Positions 19,201 through 30,648 of a DNA stretch of 64,000 bases are shown one piece after another. How positions within the stretch are numbered: position 1 is the stretch's first letter; every line of letters starts with the position of its first letter. The notes under the pieces were generated by a model. That model made no database searches. It was not told the origin of the DNA and worked only from the letters and a program-made list of their open reading frames with translations. The DNA is from Protopterus annectens. Taxonomy: Eukaryota > Chordata > Ceratodontiformes > Protopteridae. Location: assembly GCF_019279795.1 (NCBI RefSeq), contig NC_056737.1, positions 41,269,472 through 41,333,471 on the forward strand, read 5' to 3'. A program made the translations under genes and the position numbers.

Positions 19201-21252
19201 TCAGCTTGCTAATTCTAATATTGGTTTAACAGATATGAATTTGTTTAGTCCTGGTGGTGTCATAGCATCTGTTAATAACTGCCACCACACCTCTTTGTAT
19301 GCTAGTATATTTTTAGTATTGCCACCTCTTGGATTATTTAATACATTTTCTAATATGGTAAATTTGAAGTGATGGTCGCCTCCCCAACTGTTAATATGTT
19401 TATATAGTGCATTTTTAGAGTCTTTTGTTTTAATACTATATAAATGAGAGTAAATTCTTCTCTTGAAATTTCTCTCGGTCTTTCCTATATAAAATGAAGG
19501 GCATACCATACACTTCGCCAAATAAACAAGCATTTTAGTGTTACAATTGCCCTGTTTAAATTTGATTTTAGTTCTGTTAATGTTTCCCAATGTTGTTTCC
19601 GTCTCTTCATTTATAGCAAAACACTGACGGCAAGCACCGCATTTTAATGTGCGTGTGCGCCCCCCAGTCTTGCTTCCTTTTTGACCATTCTCCAATAATT
19701 TCTTCAAATTACTTTCCATTTTGTAAACAAATGTTGGTTTAGACCCTAAAATATCTAATTTCTCTTCATCAGTCAATAGGACATACCAATTCCTGGTCAT
19801 AATCTCTTTGACTTGATTAATATGGGGACCAAATTCTAAAATACACGCTCTTCTGTACAGTTTGTTATCATTAACTCCCCTACTTGTTACATTACTAACA
19901 TTTTCTAACATCTGATTCATTCCTAAAAGTGGAAAATATTTCTTCCCCCACTCACTGATAACATATGTGTTTACATCTCTTATCATATTAAAATCATATC
20001 CCCTTTCTTCAAATAATTTAGAGATGTAACTAACTTCCTCTATCATATCTGTGTAATTAGATGTCATTCTAAGAGCTCTTATGCATTGCCCTTTATAAAT
20101 GTTGTATTTTAACTTCCTTGGATGATTACTATTGAAGTCTAAATAGGAGTTAGAAAAAGTACCTTTCCTATGTATCTTTGACTTGAAGCTACTTTCATCT
20201 GTAGTAATAAGCGTGTCCAAATATGCTACCCCATAAATATTGCTTTCTGAAGTAAATTTTAAATAATCACTACTCTTATCAAGATACTCCAAAAAGCCGT
20301 CAAAGGAGCTCTGATCTCCTTTCCACAAAATGTATATATCATCCAGGAACCGTGAGTAGTATTTTATATTATCAAAATACTCACTTTTAAAAATTGTCTC
20401 CTCTTCCCAATCCAGCATTACAAGATTCGCATAAATGGGGGCACATGCTGCCCCCATAGCTACTCCGTTAGTCTGCCTGAACACCTCACCTTCATAGTAT
20501 ATAAAGTTGTTTTCCAATACTATTGACATCAATTCTATAATTAAGCTAATCCTGTCCCAGTCAAGGTTACTGTGTTTCTGAATACTGTTTGTGAAAGCCT
20601 CCATTCCCTGTGTCAATGGTATGCAAGTAAAAAGATTAATTACATCTATAGAAGCAAATAACAGGTTCTTGTTCCCCATATCCATAGGAAAGTTCTTCAA
20701 AAATTCCCATGAGTCCTTAACTAAATGTTTGATCTTCCCATAAATTGGTTTAAGCATGGAATCTACCGCAGCTCCTAAAGGAAAAGTCTTAGATTTACTG
20801 CCAGATATAGGCCTAAATGGTGGATTTAGTGCATTTTTATGGACTTTGGGTATACCTACTATAGTCGCCATATAAGGGTACTCAACCCTTAAATAGTTGT
20901 ACAAATCCTCAGCTATCCTTCTGTCCAACAAAAACTCTTCTAAATGCATATCTATTCTTCTATAAGAAATGTTAACTTCATTCATAGAAGATACTACATA
21001 ATTGCCTGACCCGTGTAGCATGTCATGCATCACAGTACTATATTCCAAGGTGTCGTATATCACAATGCCGCCTCCCTTGTCGGGTTTCATAACTCTGACA
21101 TTGTTGTTTGTTCTAAGTTCCTCCAGGACTCTAGCTTCTTCCTTTGTTAGATTGAATTTCACTTTCCTCCTGGTGTGCCTATTGTTAAACTGATATATCT
21201 CTCTTGTAACCATTCTATCATACATCTGAACGTTTGAGTTCATTAAAGGCAT
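19201..21252 (-). CDS. Penelope-like RT-GIY-YIG protein
   Basis: This open frame of 683 codons lacks only a short N-terminal part. The RT region includes RVMKPDKGGGIVIYD (fingers), IVGIPKVHKNALNPPFRPI, ASIDVINLFTCIPL (motif A, catalytic Asp), NGVAMGAACAPIYANLV (motif B) and YYSRFLDDIYILW (motif C, Asp-Asp). The linker has Cys pairs (LKCGACRQC and later Cys residues), as in PLEs. The C-terminal GIY-YIG nuclease shows VYLAKCMVC...SFYIGKTERNFKRRIYSHL, then HHFKFTILENV, ending near PPGLNKFI. The protein would nick target DNA and prime reverse transcription, presumably in the nucleus. Length and domain order fit endonuclease-bearing PLEs. The stop at 19201-19203 lies just inside the terminal inverted repeat. 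No splice sites were needed to read it. Confidence 0.95.
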   Translation of the reverse strand: MPLMNSNVQMYDRMVTREIYQFNNRHTRRKVKFNLTKEEARVLEELRTNNNVRVMKPDKGGGIVIYDTLEYSTVMHDMLHGSGNYVVSSMNEVNISYRRIDMHLEEFLLDRRIAEDLYNYLRVEYPYMATIVGIPKVHKNALNPPFRPISGSKSKTFPLGAAVDSMLKPIYGKIKHLVKDSWEFLKNFPMDMGNKNLLFASIDVINLFTCIPLTQGMEAFTNSIQKHSNLDWDRISLIIELMSIVLENNFIYYEGEVFRQTNGVAMGAACAPIYANLVMLDWEEETIFKSEYFDNIKYYSRFLDDIYILWKGDQSSFDGFLEYLDKSSDYLKFTSESNIYGVAYLDTLITTDESSFKSKIHRKGTFSNSYLDFNSNHPRKLKYNIYKGQCIRALRMTSNYTDMIEEVSYISKLFEERGYDFNMIRDVNTYVISEWGKKYFPLLGMNQMLENVSNVTSRGVNDNKLYRRACILEFGPHINQVKEIMTRNWYVLLTDEEKLDILGSKPTFVYKMESNLKKLLENGQKGSKTGGRTRTLKCGACRQCFAINEETETTLGNINRTKIKFKQGNCNTKMLVYLAKCMVCPSFYIGKTERNFKRRIYSHLYSIKTKDSKNALYKHINSWGGDHHFKFTILENVLNNPRGGNTKNILAYKEVWWQLLTDAMTPPGLNKFISVKPILELAS

Positions 21253-24200
21253 AAAACAACTTTTCTTCTAAAACATTCTGCTTAATAACATTACTGTCCC
21301 TTCTGTCTTTAAACATTAACACTAAATTTAGCTTCCTTATATATTTTTTAAATTCACTTAAACAATCCACAACATCAAAACGTGCGGTAGGTATGAATTT
21401 CATCCCCTTAGATAGCAAACTAAAATGTGCTTTGTTTAAATCGATCTCAGTGTAGTTAAAAATAAGGAATAAATGAATTCATATCTGTTAAACCAATATT
21501 AGAATCAGCAAGCTGATGTGTTGTATCTTGTTACAGGTTTATGTTTATTATTTTCAGCTATAATATGGATTTATTACTAGTATGGAACTGTATTATTTAT
21601 TATAAGGAATATTTATTTTAGGTGATGTTATTAGAGTTATATGAATTTTATATACAGGTTGTAGCTTTAAGAAGTTGCAACCATTTTGGTGCCGAAGTTG
21701 TATATTTAAATGGTAGTGAACAGCTGTTTGAATGTTCTGATGAAGCCCATGTTTAGTGGGTGAAAGCGCTTAACTGGTCTTGGACTAATATATTTTGTAT
21801 TAAATCAGTTTTTATACAATTCGTGGAGTTGGACAATTTTATTCCATTGTTCTTGGACATTGCTGGTAGTGAGGAGACTAGCGATTTATTAGCATTCTGT
21901 TTTCGCTGCTTGCACATTAGATTTTGATCTGAACTTTTTATTCTGTTGCTTGTTCAGTTTTAAGAAACATAGGCACTGCAGAGTAAAAAAAGAATCTGTG
22001 TGCTTTTTCTCATTCTTGCATAGGGGAATGACTGGATTAAGGCCATTACCTTAATCTAGTAACATATTTTAAGAGAAAACAAGTAAATGAAAAAATAATA
22101 TTGAATATTATAAGGCTTTTTTCCTAGTAAACAAATGTATGTTTGACAGTTTTGTGTCTGGTTCTCATGTCTCTTGAAGACAGTCTGATAAAGAGAAATG
22201 GCTTGAAGAAAATGTTTTTTGAATGCATTTGTGTTTTCCTAGCTGAAAGAGCTATAAAGATAAGACAAAGCCGGACAGCAGTTAGTAAAAGCACATGCTT
22301 TACCATGCATCTTAGCATGGATAAGTTTTCTTTTAGTTTATCTCATGTCTGTGTGTGGGGCTGTCAATTTGGAACTTTTGTTCCTATTAGGAGGGTAAAA
22401 CTTCATTACTTGAAGATGTACATATTTTTGTGTGTTATTGTTAAGGTAATAGGTTTTAGGGGGTATTGGGGTGTGTTTGTATTTTTGTTTGAGGGCTTTC
22501 AATAAAACAAAACATTTTGTAAGATGTGACATAGGCTCAAATTGAGATGACAAGAAACAACTGTATAAAAGATTAACCTGCCAAACACTATATGCATGTA
22601 AAACAAAAGCTGGAACTAGACATTTAACTAAAAAGCAGTTGTACCTAACAGGTGGGAATTGTCAAGAAAACAATGCTTTCTGTAATGTCTTTAAACATCA
22701 GTGGTCTCACAAGATAAATACAAAAAGGAAAGAGTAGTGAGCTGTATTAAAAAATGTAAGTGCAATAAGTACAAATAGCTATGCTACAGGAGACACATTT
22801 AGAAAGAACTGAAGATGTGGATTTGATAAATAAAGGTTTTTAGGTTGGTTATTTAACAGAATACCAATGGCAAAGAAAGAGAGGAGTGCTTATATTAATT
22901 GCAAGAGGAGTGCAAACAGTGATAGAAGAGGATAAAAAGATAATAATAGTAGAATAAGGGGCTACTGACAAGGGAGGAGGATTACACTGTCATGTATTTA
23001 TATTCCATCAAAAACTGCTATAATGGAGCTTAAGAAAATTCTGGGAGAAGTAATCAACTTTCAGCAAGGAGTATTACTTAAACATGGGGATGGAATTTGA
23101 TTTGCAACAGTGAAGATGTGTCTGAGGGTTCCTGAAGGGAAAATAATAACAAAGGAGAGTAGATTTTTGAAGAAATTTATGAAAATGTTTGGCATGGAAG
23201 ATGTAAATTTAGTACTAGGAGTTTGGAGTGAATTTACATATTCTTCCCCAAACAAAAACTGGGCTAGGTGAGACAGAATTTACATTTTACAAGAATATGT
23301 GCATTTAATTGAAGGTCTTGATACGCACCCAATAACTGTTTCAGATCATGCACCAATAATAACTAAAATAAAAACACAGGGTAATGAAATAAAAATGAGA
23401 CACTGATGAATTCCCAGCTATCTGTTGAAAAAAGAGAGGAATTTAAGGAATGGGTAGTGGGAATTATTCGGGAGCTATTAGAGAAGATATAAATTTCTTC
23501 TGAAAATATAGCTAGGGGTAGGGATAAAATTTAAGTGGTGTTCAAAAATAGGGAGGAAATAAAAGAAAGGGAGATATGGTTAGTAAGTAACAAGACTTAT
23601 TTAGAGGGACTGACTAATGTTAAAGTATTGCAAAATAGGGGGGATCCCACAGAACAAGAAGAGCAACTGCAGAATGCTAAACAGAAAATAAGGGATTACT
23701 TCAGTAATATGAATAAGTTTAGAATTATTGCTATTAAGCAACTGTTTTTTTTTTGATAATTCTAGAGCACAAAAAGTTATAACACCAGCACTCAGGCAAC
23801 AGAAAGTAGAAAGGGCCGTCACGAAGCTTAGGGATGCTATAACAAGGAAGATAACAAGGGATCCTGTAGAAGTATTAGAAATATTTCAGAAATTCTATGA
23901 AAGTCTGTATAAAGCACAGAAATATGGAAATCAAGAAAACGTATAAATGGAAATGTTTATAGAAGAATTAAATATGCCATAGTTAGAGGTAGATGAGACT
24001 CAATTACTAACAGGATAGGAGGAAATTAGATAACAGTGGTGATGTATAACCAATCTACAGGAAAGTCCCCAAAAATAGATGGTATTCCTATGGAAGTTTG
24101 AAAGCTAAGAGAGAAAAAATGAATAAAGATCTAGAAGGTTTTGTTTAACAGTATTTTAAGAGGAGAAGTACCAACATCCTGGAAGAAAGTGGTGGTAGCT

Positions 24201-24731
24201 GTAATACCTAAAGAGGGTAAATATCCATCAGATCTAGTTTCATACAGGCCTGTTTCAATACTAGACCATGACTATAAAGTGTTTATGTCTGTAGTGGCTG
24301 AAAGAATGGCAAAATTGATATATATGGATCAGTGTGGTTTTGTGTGTGTGTGTGTGGGGGGGGGGGGTGGCAAACATTTGACAACATTAACAGAACATTG
24401 ATGATCCAGAGGGAAACAGAATGTAAGAAAATACCACTGTTGTTGGTGGGTCTTGATGCCCAGGAAACAACTGACAGAGTAAGCTAAGACTTTATCAGCA
24501 GGGCAATAGAAGCATTTGCATTCCCTGATAAAATTATAATTGATTAGGTGGATATATGAGAGCTCAAAGGTGAAAATTAAAGTGGCTGAAGTCCTCTCTG
24601 ATAATTTCTGCTTGAGCAGAGGAACCAGGCAGGGGTGTCCCCTTTCCCCTTTGTTATTTGCATTATATTTAAAACCACTGGCAAAGAAATAAGGGACTCA
24701 GAAATTAAGTATATAACTGGTATGGTCATAG

Positions 24732-27675
24732 GATCTTAGGAAGTTACTAGGCTATTGGTCCTGAGGCTGTTACAAGTCTAGCCAAGAATTTAGCCCATGT
24801 TCCGAAAAGTCAGCAACCAGGAGAGACACAGGTGGAATCCCAGGGGTGTATTTTCTGTTCCCCATCCAGTTATCCAGGTTGCTCTTAAAAAGGGTTAATG
24901 AGGTACTCTGCTTGATGTGGAGTGGGAGTCTTCCACAAAAGGGGGAGTCTCTGGGACACAAATCTGTCCCGCCAGCAAGTCCTATTGATTTCACAGACTA
25001 GGTTGAGGTCACGTGTCTGGGTTACTTGAGTGGAGCTTGACTTTTGGATATGCAGCAGTCCCATCAAGGCGGCATCTGAGATTGCTTTGAAAGCCAGACA
25101 GAGGTCATCTCTGAGGAGTCTGTATGAGACTGAGTAGAAGGACAGGGCTTTTAGTCTGTCTGTGTAGGGTAGATGTTTGAAGCCCTGGATTCTCCTGGTG
25201 AGGAACCTCTGTGGTCTCTCCAGCTACTGCATGTGCTTTGTGAGCTACATGCCAAAAGAGGCATTGTACTCAATAATGGGTCATATAAGGGAAGAATACA
25301 GGGATGCTATGACCTCCTTGTCCTTGGGTGAGATACCCTTCCTAATGAGGTGGCCATGTAGAAAGCTTTATGTACAACGGAGGCAATATGGTAGTCAAAA
25401 GTCAGTTTGCCATCAACCTGGGTGCCCAAGTCCCTCAAGAATGATAGCGTGTTTAGGACCTTGTTATTAATGTGATAATTTGTGGAGACTTCACTCTCCC
25501 CAAAGGGGGTGATGATGCATTTTTTGGCATTCAGTTTGATGCCATGTTTCTGGCACCAGTCATTTGTTTGGGTAAGACCCTCTTGGAGGATGTTCACATC
25601 ACTAGGGGAATTGATGACAGCACCTAGCTTGTAATCATCTGCAAATTCGGTCAGCCATAGTCCACTGGTTTTGGCCTGCACCTCAGAAAAGTATATCCCA
25701 AACAACAGAGGCCCCAGGACAAATCCCTAGGGTACACTGATCATTACGGGTCTACTACTTGAGGTGGCATCCCCTATTTTGACTAAGTGGGTTCTATCAG
25801 TAAGCCAGTTTGCTACCCATCTGGTAACATATGGATTGATGTCTAGTTGAGAAAATGTATCTATTATACCTGAGTGAGGAATAGTATCAAAGGTTTTGGC
25901 CAGGTCAGGGTAGGGGGTGTGCACCATCTTCCCCTCATCCATGGCTTTGGTGACTGTCTCAAAGAAGTCAACCATGTTTAACAGGTATGACATACCCTTG
26001 ATGACTTCAAACTGTGTGGGATCAAGTGTTTGGAGGTTGCCAATGACCTTGTTAATGAGGTCCATGATAATCCATTCCATTGCCTTGCAGATCAGACTAG
26101 TTAGGCTGATGGGGCTATAATTTCCTGGATTGGTGGATGTTCCTCCTTTGTGCAAAGGGATGACAGTGGCTGTCCTCCACTTGGCTGGGTGAAGCTGGTG
26201 CTCAGGTGTTGAATGAATAGGGTGCCAAATGGTGCTGCAAGTTCCTGCCTGAGTTCATGTAGGATGCTGCCTGGGATGTTATTGGGTCCCATTGAGGCTG
26301 CATTTTTTGCCTTTGAGAGAGCAGTGATGACTTGCTCCCTAGAGATAAGGGAAGGGGGGCAGGTGCTGGGAGTGTCCTGATTTACTGATGGGGGGGCAGT
26401 GGGGTGAAGTTTTCACTGAACCTGTCTGCCAGCAGGTGGACTTTATCTATGTGTTGTCCTTGCCCACCAGTTCTGAGCAGATTTGAATGCTTCCTTTGAG
26501 AGTGCAGACATATGCAAAGAAGGCCTTATGTCTGGCTTTAGTAGATGTGGCCAGTTTGGACTTGATGTTTGCTTTGGAGGATTTCATTAGTGCTCTTATT
26601 TGCTTGTTCAGGCTAAGGAGAGATTGCTTCCAGTTAGGCATTTGCTCCTGGACAGCAATTTTTTCCTTTTATTATAGAGTCTGTTTATTGCTGCTGTCCA
26701 CCAGACAGGTTTACTCTTCCTTGAGGAAGATGATCTTGTCCTGTCAGATATTCCTGATTCCATGCAGCTATATAAATGCTCATATAGTACTTTGATGTAG
26801 GTTTGGACATTTGCCGGGGGGGGGGGGGTGAAGCTGTTTATACCTTCCTTCAGCTTTGGAGAAGTTTTTTTTGTTTGACCCTAGCTGGGGGTGGGGTTGG
26901 TGAAGATGGTGACTTCCAAAGTGACCGCTTTGTGGTTGGATCTTACCAGGGAGGATGCTGCAGTCATTACTCATGTTGGTTAATACCAAGTCCAAGATAT
27001 TATCACCTCTTGTGGAGGTGTCGACCAGCTGGTCCAAGGCATTTGCATTGACAAAATCAAGGAATGTCTGGGCATGAGTAGTTCTTCAAGTCTATGGTTG
27101 GATAGTTAAAGTCTCCCTGGATCAGGGTAAAGGGTTGGATCCTGATAGATTCGAAGAGGTCCAGATAGGTGGAGTGGGCATCTTGAGTCAAAGTTCATTT
27201 CTGTAGCTAGCTATGATTTGAATACAGGTCTTGTCAATGGTTAACTGCACCTGGAGTGCCTCTTGGCATTATACTGTTTGACCAGCCTGTAGGTATGTAT
27301 GTCTTTAATATATATTGAAACTCCACCTCCTTTTGCTTTGTTGCTCACAGTCTGGGGTCTGAATGTATAATAAGATGAGTAACCTAGTATGGCTGGGGTG
27401 CTCTCCGCAGCTCTGAACTAGGTTTCTGTGACTGTACAAATGTCAGCATCTTCCAGGGTTAAGAATGTTTGCAATGAGTGCAGTTTCATATTTAAACTCC
27501 CAGCATTTAGCAGCATGACCTTTAATTTGCGTTTTGATGAAATTGTCATGTTAGTTTTGACCTCATGGCATTGCCTACAAATGGTACTATGGGGAAGACA
27601 AGAGCCTTTGCCTGAAGCCCAAGGGAGGCAGATGCAGCCCATCCCTGACAAAGCATCATTGTCCGTCGATCATGT
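24732..27675 (-). mobile_element. CR1-like LINE, copy 2, inserted in L1
   Basis: This minus-strand element is 5'-truncated in the ORF1 esterase end (MID..., then TGA at 27656-27658, then DGLHL) and has an intact 3' tail at 24732-24790. It shows the endonuclease start KVMLLNAGSLNMK (about 27500), the RT start PNNIPGSILHELRQELAAPF (26200-26290), LHKGGTSTNPGNYSPISLTS (26100-26155), LAKTFDTIPHSGI and LLFGIYFSEVQ, and motif C EFADDYKLGA (about 25640). The element is several times frameshifted and stopped, and has G-runs such as 26815-26828. It sits between two RT motifs of the L1 copy. Confidence 0.85.
25307..26155 (-). pseudogene. CR1 copy 2 reverse transcriptase
   Basis: Two consecutive minus-strand open stretches cover RT: 25727-26155 (fingers and motif A/B: NYSPISLTSLICKAMEWII, TLDPTQFEVIKG, PYPDLAKTFDTIPHSGI, DRTHLVKIGD) and 25307-25705 (LFGIYFSEVQ, FADDYKLGAVINSPSDVN, NDWCQKHGIKLNAKKCIITPF, LRDLGTQVDGKLTFDYH). 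They are separated by damage around 25706-25726, where the family reads GVPQGSVLGP. The thumb and C-terminus continue in fragments to about 24880 with RDRFVSQRLPLLW. It is a dead copy, and the family-diagnostic residues match CR1 copies 3 and 4. Confidence 0.85.
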
Positions 27676-27745
27676 CTTGTCAAGAAATCATGATAGTCAA
27701 GAAAAGCTGGCTGTATTTGCAAATGATATTATTTTATACCTATCT

Positions 27746-28091
27746 ATGGGCGGCCACAGTGGTGCAGTGGTTAGCATTGCTGCCTCACAGCAAGAGGTTC
27801 TCCGGTTCGATCCTCGGCTGGGGTGCCTTCTGTGCGGAGTCTGCATGTCCTCCCTGTGGTTGCGTGGGTTTCCCCAGGGTGCTCTGGTTTCCTCCCACAT
27901 CCCAAAGACATGCTGCAGGTGGATTGGACACTCTAAATTGGCCCTAGGTGTGCGTGTGAGTGTGCCTTCTGTGGAAGGTTGGGCGCTGGGCTGGCAACTC
28001 GACACCATAAAACTCCACTGCCATTCAATGTGCGGACAAGGTGATCCGCTGTGGTGACCCCTAACCGGGAAAAAGCCGAAAGAAGAAGAAG
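27746..28091 (+). mobile_element. tRNA-headed SINE with RTE-X tail
   Basis: This 346-bp insertion is flanked by a perfect 18-bp target duplication, ATTATTTTATACCTATCT (27728-27745 and 28092-28109). The 5' part has a tRNA-like A box (GTGCAGTGGTTAGC) and B box (GGTTCGATCCT) for RNA polymerase III. The middle carries GTTTCCCCAGGGTGCTCTGG and CACATCCCAAAGACATGC, conserved in many fish SINEs. The 3' part ends GATCCGCTGTGGTGACCCCT, then AGCCGAAAGAAGAAGAAG, closely matching the end of the RTE-X LINE at 7530-7582. This is the expected sign of mobilisation by that LINE family. The perfect duplication suggests a recent insertion. Confidence 0.95.
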
Positions 28092-28770
28092 ATTATTTTA
28101 TACCTATCTAAACCAGAAAGGACATTACAGTGTTGTGGAACATTTTGACAGAGTTTCAAATCTTTTCAGGATACAAAATTAATGAAACTAACGAAAGGCA
28201 ATAGAAGTAAATTATATACCTACACAAACTGGTTTAGCAGTATATCAACATTTATGGGGACATGATAAAATGAAGTATTTAGGGGTATGGATTAAGAGTG
28301 ATTTTGGTGTAACAGCTAAGGATATGTGGGAAGAGACTAAATAAAAGATAATACAAAAACTGAGAAATTGGAAGCTCTGTTATATAGATATCAATAGTAA
28401 GATACAAACAGTTAAAATGTTTTTATTCCTTTAAGTCTTATACACAGGTCAGGCATATATTTTATGAACCAGGGAAGAAGTTTTGGATAGCAATTAATAA
28501 AAAGCTAAAGGATTTTATGTGGGGTGGGGGGTACGTTAAGAGTCAAATGAGATAAGCTGATTCTTCCAATTGAACAAGGTGGATTGGGATTTCCCAATTT
28601 GAATGGGCTTTTCAGAGCAACACAGTTAAGGCTGCTATACATAGCGCACACACAAAACTATAATTAAAAGTGAAAAGGAATGATGAAACAGTGGGGAAGT
28701 TCAAGAAACAAGGAAAGACTGGAATTTTGGATACAGGTCTTTAAGTAGAATAACAATGATCATGCTAAAC

Positions 28771-29100
28771 TAAAGGGTGTAAGCAGGGGGCAAGCCCCCT
28801 GCACCCCCCACCCTCCCGCTACTTAAATATACCAACTCCAAGATTGCGCTACAGTGTAGAAAATGGGAAATTCTCTGTTTCCGCACTGTAGCACACTGAA
28901 GTGCGATCTTGGAGTTGGTATATTTAAGTAGCGGGGGGTGTGGAGGTGCAGGGGGGCTTGCCCCCTGCTTAAACCCTTTACTTTTTCTTTTTTTTTTAAT
29001 GTTGTTTTTATAGCTATTCGAACTTTTAAAAGTTTGATCACTAAAGTTCGTTCTTTAGTGATTCGAAATTTTAAATGTTTAAATATCTAATACAGACCCC
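28771..29100. mobile_element. Foldback element C, one arm preserved
   Basis: The centre is a large palindrome. The core occurs twice in opposite directions: 28771-28850 reads TAAAGGGTGTAAGCAGGGGG then CAAGCCCCCTGC, and 28900-28981 is its reverse complement with CTTGGAGTTGGTATATTTAA. The copies are 50 bp apart. The right arm consists of small hairpins, such as ATCACTAAAG (29037-29046) pairing with CTTTAGTGAT (29053-29062), and ends TCTAATACAGACCCC, which resembles the inverted end GGGTC...TAATA of element D. The left arm is missing: the L1 sequence abuts the core directly, so a deletion probably removed it. Confidence 0.6.
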
Positions 29101-29607
29101 AGACAAAACATACGATTGATATTTCTTTGAAGGTGATTTCTCTGCAGAGAAGCAATTATTTTCCTAAGATGTGCTTCTATTATTCAAGGACATTTTATAT
29201 TTTGTAAACTTTTAGAAATGTATTTATATAGCCAAAAAAATACATTTTATCTGTATATACTTCTTACACTTTACTATTGTCATAGGCAGTTTTGACAGGC
29301 AGTTTGTGAAACAGACAAATTATACTTCAAGCACATATTCTTATCATTCACTTTTGCAATTTCATATGGGATTGGAGAGAAATGCAATATACATGTCATT
29401 GACACTGGTGTTATACTTCTCATATGGCCCAGGGCAACATCCACTGGAGTGGAGGGCACAGTAAAAATTGACTGGTATTAATAATTTGACTTCTTTACTA
29501 TTTAGCAATGATAACTGTCATTCAGTAATCAATGACATAACTTTTCAGTCTTCACTATATGAATGTTGACAGAATGGATGCTTCTACAGACCCTTAGATT
29601 TTTGTTG

Positions 29608-29666
<59 letters not shown>

Positions 29667-30268
29667 GTTACAACCTATTCTGTTGTCCTAAATAAGTGCA
29701 TTTCAACTGCTTTTCTATTAAAAATATGAAGAGAGCCTGATAATTTTGTGGAAAACATATACTATTACTTATGTGGTATTCCTTGGTTTGTACAAACCTT
29801 TGTTTGTGTGTGTGTGTGTGTGGGGGGGCATAACTCATTCCCTCCAATAGAGTTTGTTTGACTGTGTACCTTTAACTCCAAGTGGGTGTGGCTTCAGCCT
29901 TTAAAAAATGAAATTATCACCTTACAGTTCTAACAAATACTAATTGACAGAGGCCATATATCAGTACAATTGTGTTTGCCATCATATATGCTTAATGATA
30001 AAATATTCAGACACCTTGTATATAGCATGGTTTTGTAATTATTAATGCAAATATGAACAAGCAATATTTGACACCTAGAGGCGCAGTAGGAGGTAACTGT
30101 AGAAACTCCTGGAGACATCACTCGGCTGTAATGAGTTAACATTCTGTTGTCCTAAATGAGAAGTGTATTTCAAGTGCCTTATGTTGACAAAGGGTACATA
30201 GACTGATTATTTGTGTGAACTAATACATTAGTTATGTGATATTAATGTGTTTTATGTCACATGGGATT
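29101..30268. other. Non-coding stretch with GT/G repeats
   Basis: No gene seen. It contains a (GT)n run followed by 17 G (29611-29667) and a second GT run with G tail (29803-29827). A loosely repeated segment (ATTCTGTTGTCCTAAAT ... TTATGTG) lies at about 29673-29780 and 30140-30245, suggesting an old duplication or two copies of a repeat. Confidence 0.5.
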
Positions 30269-30648
30269 ATGGCACCTAAGCCTACAAATCCATGGAAACA
30301 CCCTTTTAGTGACACTGAGAATGAGGTAATTGTCCAGGCTCTGAGGCTGCATAGAGCCTTCCTGCTTGAGAGAGGGAGGGGGATATGACTGCCAAAAAGG
30401 AGATTTGAAACAAGTTAGTCACTGATGTAAATGCAGTTGGTAGTCGCAGTTGCAATTATGATCGGGTGTGGCGTCGGGCCACTGATATGATTTCACTGAC
30501 ATGGAGGTGGGCAGCTGCAGTTGCCCAGTAAAAGCTGACTATGGAGGGGGGTCCTCCTACTGAGGCACCACTGACACCAAATGAGGAGTTCCTGTCAACT
30601 GTCAGAGTTGCTGACAGCTCAGGGGAGCCTGTGTACTGTGTGCTTTAA
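30269..30648 (+). pseudogene. SANT/Myb-like Harbinger accessory protein (NAIF1-like)
   Basis: It starts at an ATG with MAPKPTNPWKHPFSDTENEV and continues IVQALRLHRAFLLE, like the first helix region of Harbinger Myb/SANT-like (NAIF1-type) proteins (F-S-D-x-E-N-E ... H). After a TGA and a frame change it resumes with TDVNAVGSRSCNYDRVWRRA, matching the family's A-V-N-A-V-G ... R-W box. It then has GGPPTEAPLTPNEEFL, matching the G-G-G-P-P ... L-T-P-x-E-E block after the SANT fold. These proteins bind transposon ends and bring the transposase to the nucleus. Stops and a frameshift disable it. Confidence 0.7.

Larger units (their letters stand above)
18800..21948 (-). mobile_element. Penelope-like element (PLE), nearly whole
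   Basis: The element is bounded by a perfect 15-bp direct repeat CTTGTTCAGTTTTAA (18785-18799 and 21949-21963), its target duplication in L1 DNA. About 430 bp at each end (18800-19240 and 21478-21917) are inverted copies of each other. Extra terminal copies in direct or inverted orientation are a known PLE feature (pseudo-LTRs arising from partial tandem or inverted copies). The minus strand encodes one long protein with RT and GIY-YIG domains. The repeats are nearly identical and the ORF is long, so the insertion is young. The coding region has about one apparent break, near its N-terminal side. Confidence 0.9.
18626..28770 (+). mobile_element. L1-like LINE, copy 1 (nested host of PLE, CR1 and SINE)
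   Basis: The plus-strand L1-clade pieces are collinear: the inter-ORF region (18626-18799 and 21964-22690), the endonuclease (about 22690-23420), the RT fingers (to 24731), and RT motif C to the C-terminus (27680-28770). RT landmarks are SRGTRQGCPLSPLLFALYLK coded near 24598-24660 and LAVFANDIILYL near 27710-27743 (F-A-N-D in place of F-A-D-D), then LGFPNLNGLFRATQLRLLY near 28580. Three insertions split it: a Penelope-like element, a CR1 and a SINE. Direct target duplications for the first and third prove the order of events. ORF1 is missing from this copy. There are many stops and frameshifts. Confidence 0.8.

Noticed and set aside
22140-22510. 120-codon open frame starting MTVLCLVLMS
   Set aside because: Lies in the L1 inter-ORF region; copies 2 and 3 do not keep this frame, and it shows only hydrophobic low-information sequence.
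27746-27830. Functional tRNA gene
   Set aside because: A and B boxes belong to the SINE head; no intact cloverleaf or anticodon arm can be drawn.
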